Shown here piece after piece: positions 39,956 to 49,345 of a stretch of 64,000 nucleotides of DNA. The DNA comes from Gammaproteobacteria bacterium (lineage in GTDB: Bacteria; Pseudomonadota; Gammaproteobacteria; Pseudomonadales; Pseudohongiellaceae). The DNA lies in contig JABJIC010000008.1 of assembly GCA_018661465.1 (NCBI GenBank), forward strand, positions 62,001 to 126,000. Direction: 5' to 3'. The notes below the pieces were generated by a model. The model was given only the letters and a program-made list of their open reading frames with translations. It did no database searches and had not been told where the DNA came from. Positions within the stretch are counted from its first letter, which is position 1; every line of letters starts with the position of its first letter. Both the position numbers and the translations under genes were made by a program.

Positions 39956-41347
39956 ATGGGACGAATTACGAAGTTAATTGGAATTTTATTGGTCAGCAGC
40001 CTTAGCTCATCTTTCAGCTATGGAGATGACCTGATGACTATTCTGCAGTTGGCTCTGGAAAATGATCCAACCCTCAGGCAGGCCGAAGCAAATTATCGCG
40101 CCAATAGAGAAAACGTCATTCAGAGCCGGTCGTCTTTTCTACCCAGCTTTGGACTCGGCGCGGGCACAAGTCGACTGACCAGTGGTCCTACAGACTCCGT
40201 CTATGTAAATATCCCAGATCCGGTTTCCGGAAACATAGTTCGCACACGAGTCCAAGATGATCACAGTTTTAGCCCCGGTGTAAACAATCACAACTGGGGT
40301 GTAAGCCTGACTCAAAGTCTTGTCAATGTATCCAGCTGGTATGGCTTTCAAAGTGCTAAGGCCAGTGATCGTGCTGCTGCCGTAAATCTGGCTGCTCAGG
40401 AACAAGACCTGATCATGCGTGTCTCCGCCGCCTATTTCGATGTGCTGCGAGCGCTGGACACTTTAGAGACCAATGTTCAGGAAGAGGAAGCCGCTCTGCG
40501 CTCTCTCGATCAAACACGACAGCGGGAAGAAGTTGGCCTGGTTGCCATTACCGATGTATACGATAGTCAGGCCGCCTATGATCTGGCCCGAAACACAACA
40601 ATTCTGCAACAAGACCTTCTGCAGTCCAGATATGAAGCCCTCGAAGCCATTACTGGCCAGCCCCATCCAGAAATAAGCGTCCTACGTGAGGATTTTCCTA
40701 TTGTAGATGTTGATGGAAATCTGAATAGTTGGGAAGATCAGGCAGATTCCAATAGCCTGGCAATAGCGGCTGCCGAGTTCAATCTTGATGCTTCACGCAA
40801 GACTTTAAAGGCTAGAAAGTCTGATCACCTACCCACACTAGATTTTCAGGGCTTATTTGGCCATGTTGTGACAGCTCCTATTACAAGCCAGGGTATTCAG
40901 ATCGGCGGAGGCGCAAGTGACCGCTCTCAATTAGCATTGAATCTGAGCATTCCCATCTACTCCGGTGGCGCAGTCTCCTCCCGTCGTCGCGCTGCTGAAT
41001 ACGGTGTAATTGCCGCTCAGGAGTCTTTAGAGCTCACCAAGCGACAGCTTACTCAGAACATTCGAAATGCCTATCGTCGAGTGAACACAGATGTACTGGT
41101 TATAGCCCAGCGACAGCAGTCCATCACTTCCGCCCAAAGCGCGCTAGATGCAACAGAGCTAGGTGCCGAGGTTGGCACGAGAAACATCGTTGAAGTGCTG
41201 CGAGCCAGAGAGAACTTGTACCGCGCACTGCGCCAATATGCTGATGCCCGTTACAACTATGTTCTTGATAGCCTGCTGCTGAAGCAAGTTTCCGGAACAC
41301 TGTCACCTCAGGACATTATCGAATTAAACGAATGGCTTGATCAGTAA
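39956..41347 (+). CDS. tolC: TolC-type outer-membrane channel
   Basis: A 463-residue outer-membrane efflux protein with a signal peptide (GRITKLIGILLVSSLSSSFS) and two OEP repeats. First repeat: LMTILQLALENDPTLRQAEA to the helix ending QTRQREEVGLVAITDVYDSQ. Second repeat: ADSNSLAIAAAEFNLDASRK to LGAEVGTRNIVEVLRARENL. The V-G-x-x-x-I-x-D-V and G-T-R-N-I-V-E-V-L motifs are those of TolC proper. It serves RND pumps and type I secretion. In E. coli and Pseudomonas tolC lies beside nudF; here the two are 9 kb apart. Confidence 0.93.
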   Translation: MGRITKLIGILLVSSLSSSFSYGDDLMTILQLALENDPTLRQAEANYRANRENVIQSRSSFLPSFGLGAGTSRLTSGPTDSVYVNIPDPVSGNIVRTRVQDDHSFSPGVNNHNWGVSLTQSLVNVSSWYGFQSAKASDRAAAVNLAAQEQDLIMRVSAAYFDVLRALDTLETNVQEEEAALRSLDQTRQREEVGLVAITDVYDSQAAYDLARNTTILQQDLLQSRYEALEAITGQPHPEISVLREDFPIVDVDGNLNSWEDQADSNSLAIAAAEFNLDASRKTLKARKSDHLPTLDFQGLFGHVVTAPITSQGIQIGGGASDRSQLALNLSIPIYSGGAVSSRRRAAEYGVIAAQESLELTKRQLTQNIRNAYRRVNTDVLVIAQRQQSITSAQSALDATELGAEVGTRNIVEVLRARENLYRALRQYADARYNYVLDSLLLKQVSGTLSPQDIIELNEWLDQ

Positions 41348-41420
41348 GCTCAATCTGAATTGATCGAACTGCTCTAGAACTATTTTTGAATTGTTTTAGA
41401 ACCACAGTTTGAATCAGAGT

Positions 41421-41487
41421 AAAGGTCAGGGTAAATATAGAGCAGTTCATGTTGAATCTGCGGTATATTCACTCTGACCTTTTTTTG
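41421..41487 (+). terminator. Rho-independent terminator after tolC
   Basis: AAAGGTCAGGGTAAATATA (from 41421) pairs with the complement of 41462-41481 (ending CTCTGACCTTT) over 18-19 positions with two mismatches around a loop of about 20 bases. It is followed by a run of T to about 41487. Confidence 0.85.
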
Positions 41488-41535
41488 TTCCTTTTCATAA
41501 GTCTCCCAAATTAACTTTTCACGAGAAATTCTGAC

Positions 41536-42675
41536 ATGCAAAGCAAATTACCGAATGTCGGAACAACGATATTCACCGTCATGTCGAAGATGGCGCAAGA
41601 CCACAACGCCATTAACCTTTCTCAGGGCTTCCCCGACTTTGATTGTCCGGAACGCTTGAAGGAGCTAGTTTCCTACTATCTCAATGACCGCCGTAATCAG
41701 TATCCGCCGATGACTGGAATCCCTGCTTTACGGGAGCAGATCGCTAAAAAAGTATCTCAATACTATGGTTACGACGCCGACCCGGAGACTGAAGTCACCG
41801 TCACTTCCGGTGCAACGGAAGCGCTATTCGATGCAATTCAGGCTGTTGTGTCTGCCGGTGATGAAGTAATCGTGTTCGACCCAGCTTACGATTCCTATGA
41901 ACCAGCGGTGATACTGGCGGGAGCTAAGACAATTCATATCCCGATGAGCCAACCCGATTACAGTATAGATTGGGATCGGGTAGAGCAAAGCCTCAGCGAA
42001 AAAACAAGACTCATTATTATTAACTCACCACATAACCCCTGTGGTTCCTTACTGCAAGATTCTGACTTCGATACCCTAGCCAGAATTATTCGTGACCGGA
42101 ATATACTGGTGCTATCGGATGAAGTTTATGAGCACATGGTGTTTGATGGAGTGAAGCACAAGAGCGTATTGTCTCATCCTGAATTGCGAGAAAAAAGTTT
42201 TGCTGTATTCTCCTTTGGCAAAACCTATCATGCTACGGGTTGGAAATTGGCATACTGCGTTGCTCCAAAAAATCTGACCATTGAATTTCGAAAGGTGCAT
42301 CAGTTTGTCACTTTTACCAGTTCCAGTTTTGTTCAGTTCGCTATTGCAGACTTTATGCAGGAGTGTCCTGAACACGCATTGGAACTGCCTAAGTTTTACC
42401 AAGCAAAGCGAGATTATTTTTGCAGCCTTGTTCAAGATTCTCGTTTTTCGTTTACTCCTTCCGGTGGCACCTATTTTCAATTGCTCGACTATAGTGAAAT
42501 TAGTGACCAGAGTGACATGGATTTCAACCTCTATCTGACAAAGGAAAAAGGAGTTGCTGCGATTCCCCTTACCCCGTTTTATGAATCTGCTCCGGATTCA
42601 AGAGTCTTGAGATTTTGCTTCTGCAAAGATGACTCAACTCTTGAGCAGGCTGCCGAAATCTTGTGCGCACTTTAG
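41536..42675 (+). CDS. ybdL: Methionine aminotransferase, YbdL type
   Basis: A 379-residue fold-type I PLP aminotransferase. The opening SKLPNVGTTIFTVMSKMAQD HNAINLSQGFPDFDCPE and the segment NQYPPMTGIPALREQIA match E. coli YbdL closely. The PLP lysine is in SFGKTYHATGWKLAYCVAP; NSPHNPCGSL and VLSDEVYEHMVFDG hold the Asn, Asp and Tyr cofactor contacts. YbdL prefers methionine and aromatic or His amino donors and 2-oxo acids as acceptors. queG follows with a short gap or overlap depending on its start. Confidence 0.93.
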   Translation: MQSKLPNVGTTIFTVMSKMAQDHNAINLSQGFPDFDCPERLKELVSYYLNDRRNQYPPMTGIPALREQIAKKVSQYYGYDADPETEVTVTSGATEALFDAIQAVVSAGDEVIVFDPAYDSYEPAVILAGAKTIHIPMSQPDYSIDWDRVEQSLSEKTRLIIINSPHNPCGSLLQDSDFDTLARIIRDRNILVLSDEVYEHMVFDGVKHKSVLSHPELREKSFAVFSFGKTYHATGWKLAYCVAPKNLTIEFRKVHQFVTFTSSSFVQFAIADFMQECPEHALELPKFYQAKRDYFCSLVQDSRFSFTPSGGTYFQLLDYSEISDQSDMDFNLYLTKEKGVAAIPLTPFYESAPDSRVLRFCFCKDDSTLEQAAEILCAL

Positions 42676-42686
42676 ATGGTGCAGAT

Positions 42687-43742
42687 ATGACTCAAGAACT
42701 AGACTTCGAACAAGTAGCTAGAGATATAAAAGCCTGGGGACACGAACTTGGTTTTCAGCAGCTCACGATTACCGATATCGACCTATCCCAATATGCTCCC
42801 TATCTGGAAGACTGGATTTCGCGGAATTATCACGGTGCCATGGACTACATGGCTAATAATCATGAGAAGCGTTGCCATCCAGAACAGCTAGTACCCGGAA
42901 CGATTAGAGTCGTGTGTGCACGATTAGACTATGCTCTTGAGAAAGAGAACTCTCTTGCCCCTATGGATGTATCTGATAAAGCCTATGTATCTCGCTACGC
43001 ACGCGGACGTGACTACCACAAGCTCATTCGCAAGAGACTACAACAACTCGCTTCCAGAATCGAAGAAATGGCGGGGCCCTTTGGATATCGCGCCTTCGTC
43101 GACAGTGCTCCAGTATTAGAAAGAGCCTTGGCGGAAAAGTCAGGCATGGGCTGGATCGGCAAGAACACCATGCTGATAAACAAACAGGCCGGTTCCTGGT
43201 TTTTCCTCGGAGAGTTGTTTACCGACCTTCCCCTACCCGTGGACACTCCTGAATCGAACCATTGTGGTAGTTGCACATCGTGTATGGATCTTTGCCCTAC
43301 CAAGGCCTTTGTCAGCCCCAACCTTTTAGATGCCACTCGATGCATTTCCTATCTCACCATCGAATTACGTGACTCCATTCCCATCGAATTTCGCAAACCT
43401 ATGGGAAATAGAATATATGGCTGTGACGATTGTCAGCTTGTGTGCCCATGGAATAAGTTTGCTCAACTTAGTTCTGAAAATGATTTTTCACCGAGACATG
43501 GTTTAGACGACGCCGACCTGGTGGATCTTTTTGCCTGGTCCGAAGAAGAGTTCCTCAACAAGACAGAAGGGTCTGCGATACGTCGGATTGGTTATGACTG
43601 TTGGTTACGTAATATTGCAATTGCATTGGGTAATGCTGAATCTACGCCGGGAATTGTTGAGTCTTTGGAGTCCCGAAAGGAATCTGCTTCAGAAATGGTT
43701 CGTGAACATATCGAATGGGCACTTGAACAACATTCTGCTTAG
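42687..43742 (+). CDS. queG: Epoxyqueuosine reductase QueG
   Basis: A 351-residue cobalamin-dependent iron-sulfur enzyme for the last step of queuosine synthesis in tRNA. Seen: a QueG opening (LDFEQVARDIKAWGHELGFQ), ISRNYHGAMDYMANNHEKRC, YARGRDYHKLIRKRLQQL, and FVDSAPVLERALAEKSGMGW IGKNT where the cofactor is bound. Two 4Fe-4S clusters: CGSCTSCMDLCPTKAF and CDDCQLVCPWNKFA, plus Cys in CISYLTIE. A longer GTG start at 42663 would overlap the previous gene by 13 bases; ATG 42687 gives the usual N-terminus. Neighbours orn and rsgA match the E. coli region. Confidence 0.96.
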   Translation: MTQELDFEQVARDIKAWGHELGFQQLTITDIDLSQYAPYLEDWISRNYHGAMDYMANNHEKRCHPEQLVPGTIRVVCARLDYALEKENSLAPMDVSDKAYVSRYARGRDYHKLIRKRLQQLASRIEEMAGPFGYRAFVDSAPVLERALAEKSGMGWIGKNTMLINKQAGSWFFLGELFTDLPLPVDTPESNHCGSCTSCMDLCPTKAFVSPNLLDATRCISYLTIELRDSIPIEFRKPMGNRIYGCDDCQLVCPWNKFAQLSSENDFSPRHGLDDADLVDLFAWSEEEFLNKTEGSAIRRIGYDCWLRNIAIALGNAESTPGIVESLESRKESASEMVREHIEWALEQHSA

Positions 43743-43812
43743 AACGTTTTGTAGATGTAGTATGGCAAGATTTCCATACAAAGATCACGCAAGGTATCAG
43801 CTTACAAATTTC

Positions 43813-44367
43813 TTACAACTTAAAGAAATGCTCACGGTAATGTTTTAACTCGTTGATTGAATCCTTTATGTCATCCATTACTTGATGTGTGCCTTTCTTT
43901 ATTAGACCGTTGAAAACTTCTGGCTTCCATCTCCTGGCCAATTCTTTCACCGAACTCACATCTAGGTTTCGGTAATGGAAATAGTCTTCCAGCTCTGACA
44001 TGTAGTTAGCCATAAATCGGCGGTCCTGACATATGCTATTTCCACACATAGGCGAGGATCCCTTCTCCGAATATTCGGCAAGGAACTCGAGAGTCTGCTG
44101 TTCAGCATCTCGCGCCGAAAGTTTGCTGGCCTTAACTTTGTCTATCAGGCCCGACGCTCCATGATGACTCTGATTCCAATCATCCATTGCAGCTAGTGCC
44201 GCATCCGGCTGCTTAATAGCCAACACCGGACCTTCTGCAATAACATTCAGATCGGCGTCGGTTACGAGAGTTCCGATCTCAATAATCAGATCGCTTTCTG
44301 GCCGTAGACCAGTCATCTCTAAATCAAGCCAGATGAGATTCTGTTTTTTATCCATAAGATCACTCAT
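43813..44367 (-). CDS. orn: Oligoribonuclease
   Basis: A 184-residue DEDDh 3'-to-5' exonuclease that degrades very short RNAs and the pGpG made by cyclic-di-GMP breakdown. Catalytic residues: Asp and Glu of [15 protein letters not shown], the Asp of [12 protein letters not shown] and the closing HQVMDDI with His and Asp. It is divergent from rsgA, as in E. coli. It is essential in many gammaproteobacteria. Confidence 0.97.
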   Translation of the reverse strand: MSDLMDKKQNLIWLDLEMTGLRPESDLIIEIGTLVTDADLNVIAEGPVLAIKQPDAALAAMDDWNQSHHGASGLIDKVKASKLSARDAEQQTLEFLAEYSEKGSSPMCGNSICQDRRFMANYMSELEDYFHYRNLDVSSVKELARRWKPEVFNGLIKKGTHQVMDDIKDSINELKHYREHFFKL

Positions 44368-44501
44368 AATTTTTAAACCTTCGCTGGTGATTGTAGCAAA
44401 GCTTCACCAAGTGGAATATGCAATAATCCAGCTATGTTGTTTACGATCACAATAATTACTTTCCAACTCACTCGACAAGGCCTCTACGCAGAACCTCATT
44501 A

Positions 44502-45491
44502 ATGAGTAAACGCAAACTAAGCAAGCAGCAAAAATCCCGTATTGAAGAGAATCAGCGCCGTGAACTGAAAGAGGATGGCAGTGAAGATCAGAGCGCCAAG
44601 GAAAATTGCAATGGTCGGGTAGTGAGTCATTACGGTCAGCATCTAGATATTGAGACACTGGATCCCGATTCACCACGAAGAATAATCCGCTGCAGCCAGA
44701 GGGCTAATCTTCCTTCTCTGGTAACCGGTGATCTGGTGGTCTGGGAAGAGGACGACTCAGGCGCCGGTGTGATTCTGGCAAGAGGCCGGAGGAACAATGC
44801 CTTTGGTCGTCATGATTCCAATGGGGTACTTAAACCGGCAGCGGCTAATATAGACCGAGTTCTGGTAGTTTTCGCCTCCGAGCCCATTCCCCATTTAAAC
44901 CTTATAGATCGCTATCTTGTTGCAATAGAGAACCTCGATTTACAGCCCCTGTTGATCCTTAATAAAACTGACCTGCTTGGAACGGATAATAAAGCTGAGC
45001 TGGACAATATATTGTCAATATATGAAGAAATTGGCTATAAGCCCCATAGGGTCTCGGCCCTATCCGGCATGGGTATAGCGGAATTGAGGGCCGAACTACA
45101 GGGCTTGACCACTGTGCTGGTGGGTCAATCAGGCGTAGGTAAATCCTCTCTTCTAAATTACATCGGTGGTGAGGAATTGATGGAAGTCGGCGGACTTTCT
45201 GAGGCTCGCAATAAAGGCACCCATACCACCACCACATCCAAATTATTCCATCTTGCCAATTTCGACTTGATCGACTCGCCGGGGATTCGCGAGTTCAATC
45301 TCGATTTCGTGAGCTCGGAGTCGGTTTTCGATGGCTTCGTTGAATTTGCGCCCTTCAAGGGACTCTGTAAATTCCGAGATTGCGCCCACCAGAGCGAGCC
45401 TGGATGCGCATTGCTAGCGGCGGTGGAAGAGGGCAAGGTTCGACAATGCCGGCTGGATAGCTATTACCGCATTCTAAATCCGGACGAATGA
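44502..45491 (+). CDS. rsgA: Ribosome small-subunit-dependent GTPase A
   Basis: A 329-residue circularly permuted GTPase for late 30S maturation. A basic N-terminus (SKRKLSKQQKSRIEENQRRE) and OB fold come first. The GTP motifs then come in permuted order: NKTD (G4) in LLILNKTDLLG, then the P-loop GQSGVGKSSLLNYIGG, then DSPGIREF (G3). The zinc finger ends with CKFRDCAHQSEPGCAL. The order orn/rsgA/psd matches E. coli. Confidence 0.97.
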   Translation: MSKRKLSKQQKSRIEENQRRELKEDGSEDQSAKENCNGRVVSHYGQHLDIETLDPDSPRRIIRCSQRANLPSLVTGDLVVWEEDDSGAGVILARGRRNNAFGRHDSNGVLKPAAANIDRVLVVFASEPIPHLNLIDRYLVAIENLDLQPLLILNKTDLLGTDNKAELDNILSIYEEIGYKPHRVSALSGMGIAELRAELQGLTTVLVGQSGVGKSSLLNYIGGEELMEVGGLSEARNKGTHTTTTSKLFHLANFDLIDSPGIREFNLDFVSSESVFDGFVEFAPFKGLCKFRDCAHQSEPGCALLAAVEEGKVRQCRLDSYYRILNPDE

Positions 45492-45505
45492 CTTATCGCA
45501 GAATT

Positions 45506-45535
45506 CAATGTCATAAAATGAATTGTCACAAGATG
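45506..45535. repeat. Imperfect tandem 15-base duplication upstream of psd
   Basis: CAATGTCATAAAATG (45506-45520) and AATTGTCACAAGATG (45521-45535) agree at 11 of 15 positions, in the rsgA-psd gap. It is weaker than the other duplications and may be chance. Confidence 0.4.
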
Positions 45536-45602
45536 ATTACATTTTCCGAGGAGAATGAAATACTGTGTCGGTTTAAGTTAAGCCCATCCTGGAATTAGTG
45601 GA

Positions 45603-46475
45603 ATGTCTCGACTTTTTATCATTTTCCAATACTTGCTGCCCCAGCATTTGCTATCCCGTTTAGTGGGTATGCTTGCCCGAAGCAGGATGCTGCGCAAACC
45701 GTTTATTAAATTTTTCATACGTAGATATGGCGTGGATCTCAGTGAAGCGCTTATTCAAGACCCCGATGAATTTGAAAATTTTAATGCCTTCTTCACCAGA
45801 GAATTACGCGAAGGTGCCAGAACTTTGTCGAGTGAAAAATCGGCCGTGCTGTGTCCGGCAGATGGAGCAATAAGTCAGCTTGGGGAAATACAGGATGGCA
45901 ATTTACTTCAAGCGAAGGGTCGCTATTACAGCCTCCAGGATTTACTAGGTGGTGACTGCGACATGGCTGATCTTTTTCAAGAAGGATGTTTCGCGACTGT
46001 CTATCTGTCTCCTCGAGACTATCACCGCGTACATATGCCTCTTGCAGGAACCCTCAGAAAAACAATCTATGTGCCGGGAGATTTATTCTCGGTGAATCAA
46101 ACTACTGCCGCGGCAGTTCCCAATCTATTTTCGCGCAATGAACGCCTGGTCTGTCTTTTCGAAACCGACTCCGGGCCAATGGCGGTGATACTGGTGGGAG
46201 CGATGATCGTGGCCGGCATCGATACTGTTTGGTCGGGAGAAGTTTGCCCGGGGAAAGGAAAGCGTGAAATCCTGATACATGAATATTCCGATAACATGCC
46301 TCCGGTTAATCTTGGCAAGGGTGCCGAAATGGGACGCTTTAAATTGGGATCCACTGCTATACTTCTTTTCAGTCACGGCTCGGTGACTATGGACGAGAAG
46401 CTGGAAGCCAACTCTCCAGTACTAATGGGCCAAAAAATTGGAACACTGCTAAACACTGCACAACAAGAACAATGA
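45603..46475 (+). CDS. psd: Phosphatidylserine decarboxylase proenzyme
   Basis: A 290-residue membrane-bound enzyme that makes phosphatidylethanolamine. The proenzyme self-cleaves at LGST in FKLGSTAILLF, giving a pyruvoyl group on the new Ser terminus. Other landmarks: NFNAFFTRELREGAR near the start, CPADGAISQLG, VYLSPRDYHRVHMPLAG with catalytic His, and LFSVNQ. Psd typically follows rsgA. rpiA starts 6 bases after its stop, so the two are likely co-transcribed. Confidence 0.97.
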   Translation: MSRLFIIFQYLLPQHLLSRLVGMLARSRMLRKPFIKFFIRRYGVDLSEALIQDPDEFENFNAFFTRELREGARTLSSEKSAVLCPADGAISQLGEIQDGNLLQAKGRYYSLQDLLGGDCDMADLFQEGCFATVYLSPRDYHRVHMPLAGTLRKTIYVPGDLFSVNQTTAAAVPNLFSRNERLVCLFETDSGPMAVILVGAMIVAGIDTVWSGEVCPGKGKREILIHEYSDNMPPVNLGKGAEMGRFKLGSTAILLFSHGSVTMDEKLEANSPVLMGQKIGTLLNTAQQEQ

Positions 46476-46481
46476 AGAGGA

Positions 46482-47159
46482 TTGATGATGACTCAAGATG
46501 AACTGAAGCAAGCTGTTGCCGAAGCCGCTTTTCAATATGTAGAAACCTTGATCGAGGATGACACAATCATCGGTGTAGGCACGGGTTCTACAGCGAACCT
46601 GTTCATAGCGGAACTGGGGAAAATCAAACACAGGATTTACGGAACCGTTGCTAGTTCAGAAGAGTCGGCAAGAAGATTGAAGGAATTGAATATACCCGTA
46701 ATGGATCTCAACAGTGCGGGCACTTTGAGAGTCTATGTAGATGGTGCTGATGAGGCCAACAAGCACCTGCATCTTATCAAGGGTGGTGGTGCTGCTCTTA
46801 CGCGGGAAAAAATTATTGCTGCCGCTTCCGAAGAGTTTGTATGCATCGCTGACGAATCGAAACTGGTTGGCGTGCTCGGTGAATTTCCATTACCTGTTGA
46901 AGTTATCCCCATGGCGCGAAGCTATGTGGCACGGGAAATTGTAAAACTGGGTGGAGACCCGGTATATCGCGAGGGATGTATTACTGACAACGGAAACCAG
47001 ATTCTGGATATCTTTAATCTGGAAATTCTAGAGCCCCGTAAAATGGAACAACAGATCAACCAGATAACGGGTGTGGTGACAAATGGACTTTTTGCGGAAC
47101 GTGCGGCAGACCGGCTATTGCTGGGCACAAGCGAAGGCGTCAAGACGCTCCTGCCCTGA
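46482..47159 (+). CDS. rpiA: Ribose-5-phosphate isomerase A
   Basis: A 225-residue pentose-phosphate enzyme interconverting ribose-5- and ribulose-5-phosphate. Substrate-binding loops: [62 protein letters not shown] and [20 protein letters not shown], with the catalytic Asp, Glu and Lys in these segments. GAGGATTG precedes the paired ATGs (46482, 46485). Near serA, as in E. coli. Confidence 0.98.
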   Translation: MMMTQDELKQAVAEAAFQYVETLIEDDTIIGVGTGSTANLFIAELGKIKHRIYGTVASSEESARRLKELNIPVMDLNSAGTLRVYVDGADEANKHLHLIKGGGAALTREKIIAAASEEFVCIADESKLVGVLGEFPLPVEVIPMARSYVAREIVKLGGDPVYREGCITDNGNQILDIFNLEILEPRKMEQQINQITGVVTNGLFAERAADRLLLGTSEGVKTLLP

Positions 47160-47328
47160 ATCTCAATAACCTGGACTCTCCAGCCTGAGCTGCAGAACTC
47201 ACACCTGAGTAGCTGGATTACCAGTAAAACCCTGGTTACAAGAAAATCCGTCTTTACAGACGAAGGCGTAGGAAGCTGTATTGCCTGCTTCTTACAATTC
47301 CCGCTCTATCTAGCTATCTATTCGTGGA

Positions 47329-47538
47329 TCAAAGCGGAACTACGTTTTCCGCTTGAGGACCTTTCTCACCCTGGGTAACTTCCATAGTGACTTTCTGACC
47401 TTCAATAAGAGTTCTTCTTCCAGAACCGTTAATGGCGCTGAAATGTACGAATACATCCTTACCACCTTCTTGCTCTATGAATCCAAAACCTTTCTCGTCA
47501 TTAAACCACTTAACTGTACCCTCAACTGAATCTGACAT
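47329..47538 (-). CDS. Cold-shock-domain protein (CspA family)
   Basis: A 69-residue single OB-fold RNA chaperone. RNP1 is [10 protein letters not shown] and RNP2 is VFVHFSAIN; it opens VEGTVKWFN, all standard for CspA-type proteins. Which paralogue it is cannot be told. The leader upstream carries three hairpins (47575-47662), so expression may be controlled by mRNA structure. Confidence 0.97.
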   Translation of the reverse strand: MSDSVEGTVKWFNDEKGFGFIEQEGGKDVFVHFSAINGSGRRTLIEGQKVTMEVTQGEKGPQAENVVPL

Positions 47539-47574
47539 ATTAATCTCGTGCTTTTAAAATTTAAAAAAAACGAA

Positions 47575-47662
47575 TTGCTATCAATAGCAACCCCTCGGTC
47601 TATTTAGACCGAACACTGAGTGTACGCCGATAATATTGTTGAAGGAAACCCCTAAATAGGGG
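47575..47662 (-). promoter_or_regulatory. Structured leader of the cold-shock gene
   Basis: Three perfect short palindromes lie within 90 bases upstream of the cold-shock start: CCCCTA-AA-TAGGGG (47649-47662), CGGTCTA-TT-TAGACCG (47596-47611) and TTGCTAT-CA-ATAGCAA (47575-47590). Reading on the minus strand, the last is followed by TTCG and eight T, like a weak attenuator. TATTAT near 47630 could be a minus-strand -10 box. Long structured leaders are usual for cspA mRNAs. Confidence 0.5.
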
Positions 47663-47742
47663 AAATTTTGGAATTTGCGGTCGTTCTGTCTTACTCGAAG
47701 GGTAATTTATCGACAAATTTAGGAATTCGGCACTATGCCAGA

Positions 47743-49155
47743 CTACAAATCAATTAATTTTCCAGGATTTATAATATTGTTAGGATCGAACACTCGTTTT
47801 ATGGCTTTCATATATTCGATTTCGGAAGGCGAACGGGAATAATTTAGATATGGCTTTTTCAAAAGCCCAACGCCGTGTTCAGCGGAGACGCTTCCTCCAA
47901 ATTTTTCAACAATCTCGAAAACCCAATTTGAAACTTTACCACAGCTTTCAAAAAATTCTTTCGCATCCATATCATTTGGTTTCAAAATATTTAGATGAAC
48001 ATTGCCATCGCCTATGTGACCAAACCAAATAATTTCAAAATGAGGGTAAGATTCATTTACCAAGTTGTCCACTGCATCCAGGAATGCAGGAACCTGTGAA
48101 ACCTTTACAGAAATATCGTTCTTATAGGGTGTGAATTTTGAAATGGTTTCAGAGATGTCTTCACGTAGTCGCCAAAGATTTTCTGCCTGTCCTACATTTT
48201 GACTGATCGTGCCATCTACAATCCAAGCTGACTCCAAACATTCCTCAAACAGAGTCATCGCTTTCTCTGTATCACTTTCAGATAAATTTTCAAATTCGAT
48301 GAGGGCGTAAAATTCAGCATCGCTTTCAAATGGCTTCTGCAGCCCCTTCTCTTCCATTACATGAACCAGGGCCTTGTGGGAGAAAAATTCATATGCAGTT
48401 AAATTCAAACCAGACTGAAATGCTTTCAATACAGGCATCGCTGCCGCCATATTTTCCAATCCCAAAACTAGCACCGTAGGATCTTTAGGAGGATTACACA
48501 GGTTGACTGTCACCTCGACGATAAATCCCAGCGTGCCTTCCGAACCAATAAAGAGATGGCGTAGATCGTATCCGGTAGCATTTTTACTAAGTCCACGATT
48601 CAGGTCCAGCAACTCACCGTTGCCAGTAACTACCTTTAATCCCGCAATCCAGTTTCTTGTCATGCCGTAGCGAATTACCTTAATGCCACCAGCATTAGTG
48701 GCAACGTTTCCAGCAATCTGACTTGAACCGGATGAAGCGAAGTCCACGGGATAGAATAAGTCCTGATCAGTGGCGAACTGCTGAAGTTGCTGAGTAATTA
48801 CTCCCGGTTCACAACGCACCAATCTATCGGCAACATCGAAATCAAGAATCTTATTCATGCGGTCGAATGCGATTACCACTTCACCGTTCGCAGCAACTGC
48901 TCCACCACTGAGCCCTGTTCGACCACCGGATGGAACCAGGGAGATATTGTGCAAATTCGCCAGCTTAACTATCTCAACCACTTGCTGAGCATCTGACGGG
49001 AAAACGATCGATGATGGAGCAGGCTCATAAACTTTAGTCCAGTCTTTACCAAAGCTATCCAGGTCAGCCTTATCATCCTTGACCCATTGATCCCCAACAA
49101 TTTCTCGTAGAGCGGCAAGAATTTCAACTTGAGTGATTTGCTGTTCGTTTTCCAA
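47743..49155 (-). CDS. FAD-linked D-2-hydroxyacid dehydrogenase, probably D-2-hydroxyglutarate dehydrogenase
   Basis: A 470-residue GlcD/D-lactate-dehydrogenase-type flavoprotein. The FAD domain has ISLVPSGGRTGLSGGAVAAN, FASSGSSQIAGNVATNAGGI and FIGSEGTLGFIVEVTV. The C-domain has metal-site His motifs WFGHIGDGNVHLNIL and SAEHGVGLLKKPYL. It is divergent from serA with 190 bases between. In Pseudomonas the gene next to serA encodes D-2-hydroxyglutarate dehydrogenase, which removes the D-2-hydroxyglutarate formed by SerA; this gene probably does the same. D-lactate or glycolate remain alternatives. Confidence 0.85.
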   Translation of the reverse strand: MENEQQITQVEILAALREIVGDQWVKDDKADLDSFGKDWTKVYEPAPSSIVFPSDAQQVVEIVKLANLHNISLVPSGGRTGLSGGAVAANGEVVIAFDRMNKILDFDVADRLVRCEPGVITQQLQQFATDQDLFYPVDFASSGSSQIAGNVATNAGGIKVIRYGMTRNWIAGLKVVTGNGELLDLNRGLSKNATGYDLRHLFIGSEGTLGFIVEVTVNLCNPPKDPTVLVLGLENMAAAMPVLKAFQSGLNLTAYEFFSHKALVHVMEEKGLQKPFESDAEFYALIEFENLSESDTEKAMTLFEECLESAWIVDGTISQNVGQAENLWRLREDISETISKFTPYKNDISVKVSQVPAFLDAVDNLVNESYPHFEIIWFGHIGDGNVHLNILKPNDMDAKEFFESCGKVSNWVFEIVEKFGGSVSAEHGVGLLKKPYLNYSRSPSEIEYMKAIKRVFDPNNIINPGKLIDL

Positions 49156-49345
49156 TGTCTGTTCCTGTTGCCTTGCTTGGGATTCTGAATCTGCTGCCCG
49201 TAGGCCAGTTGGATTATGTTACCATGACCTGAGCTGACCAACATGCCAACTATTAGATAGCTTACGAAAAGCATTATCAAAAGGGAGTTTCATAAGATCG
49301 GAACTCTCAATTCCATTCCTCTTACACAACGAAAGCCTTAACGAA

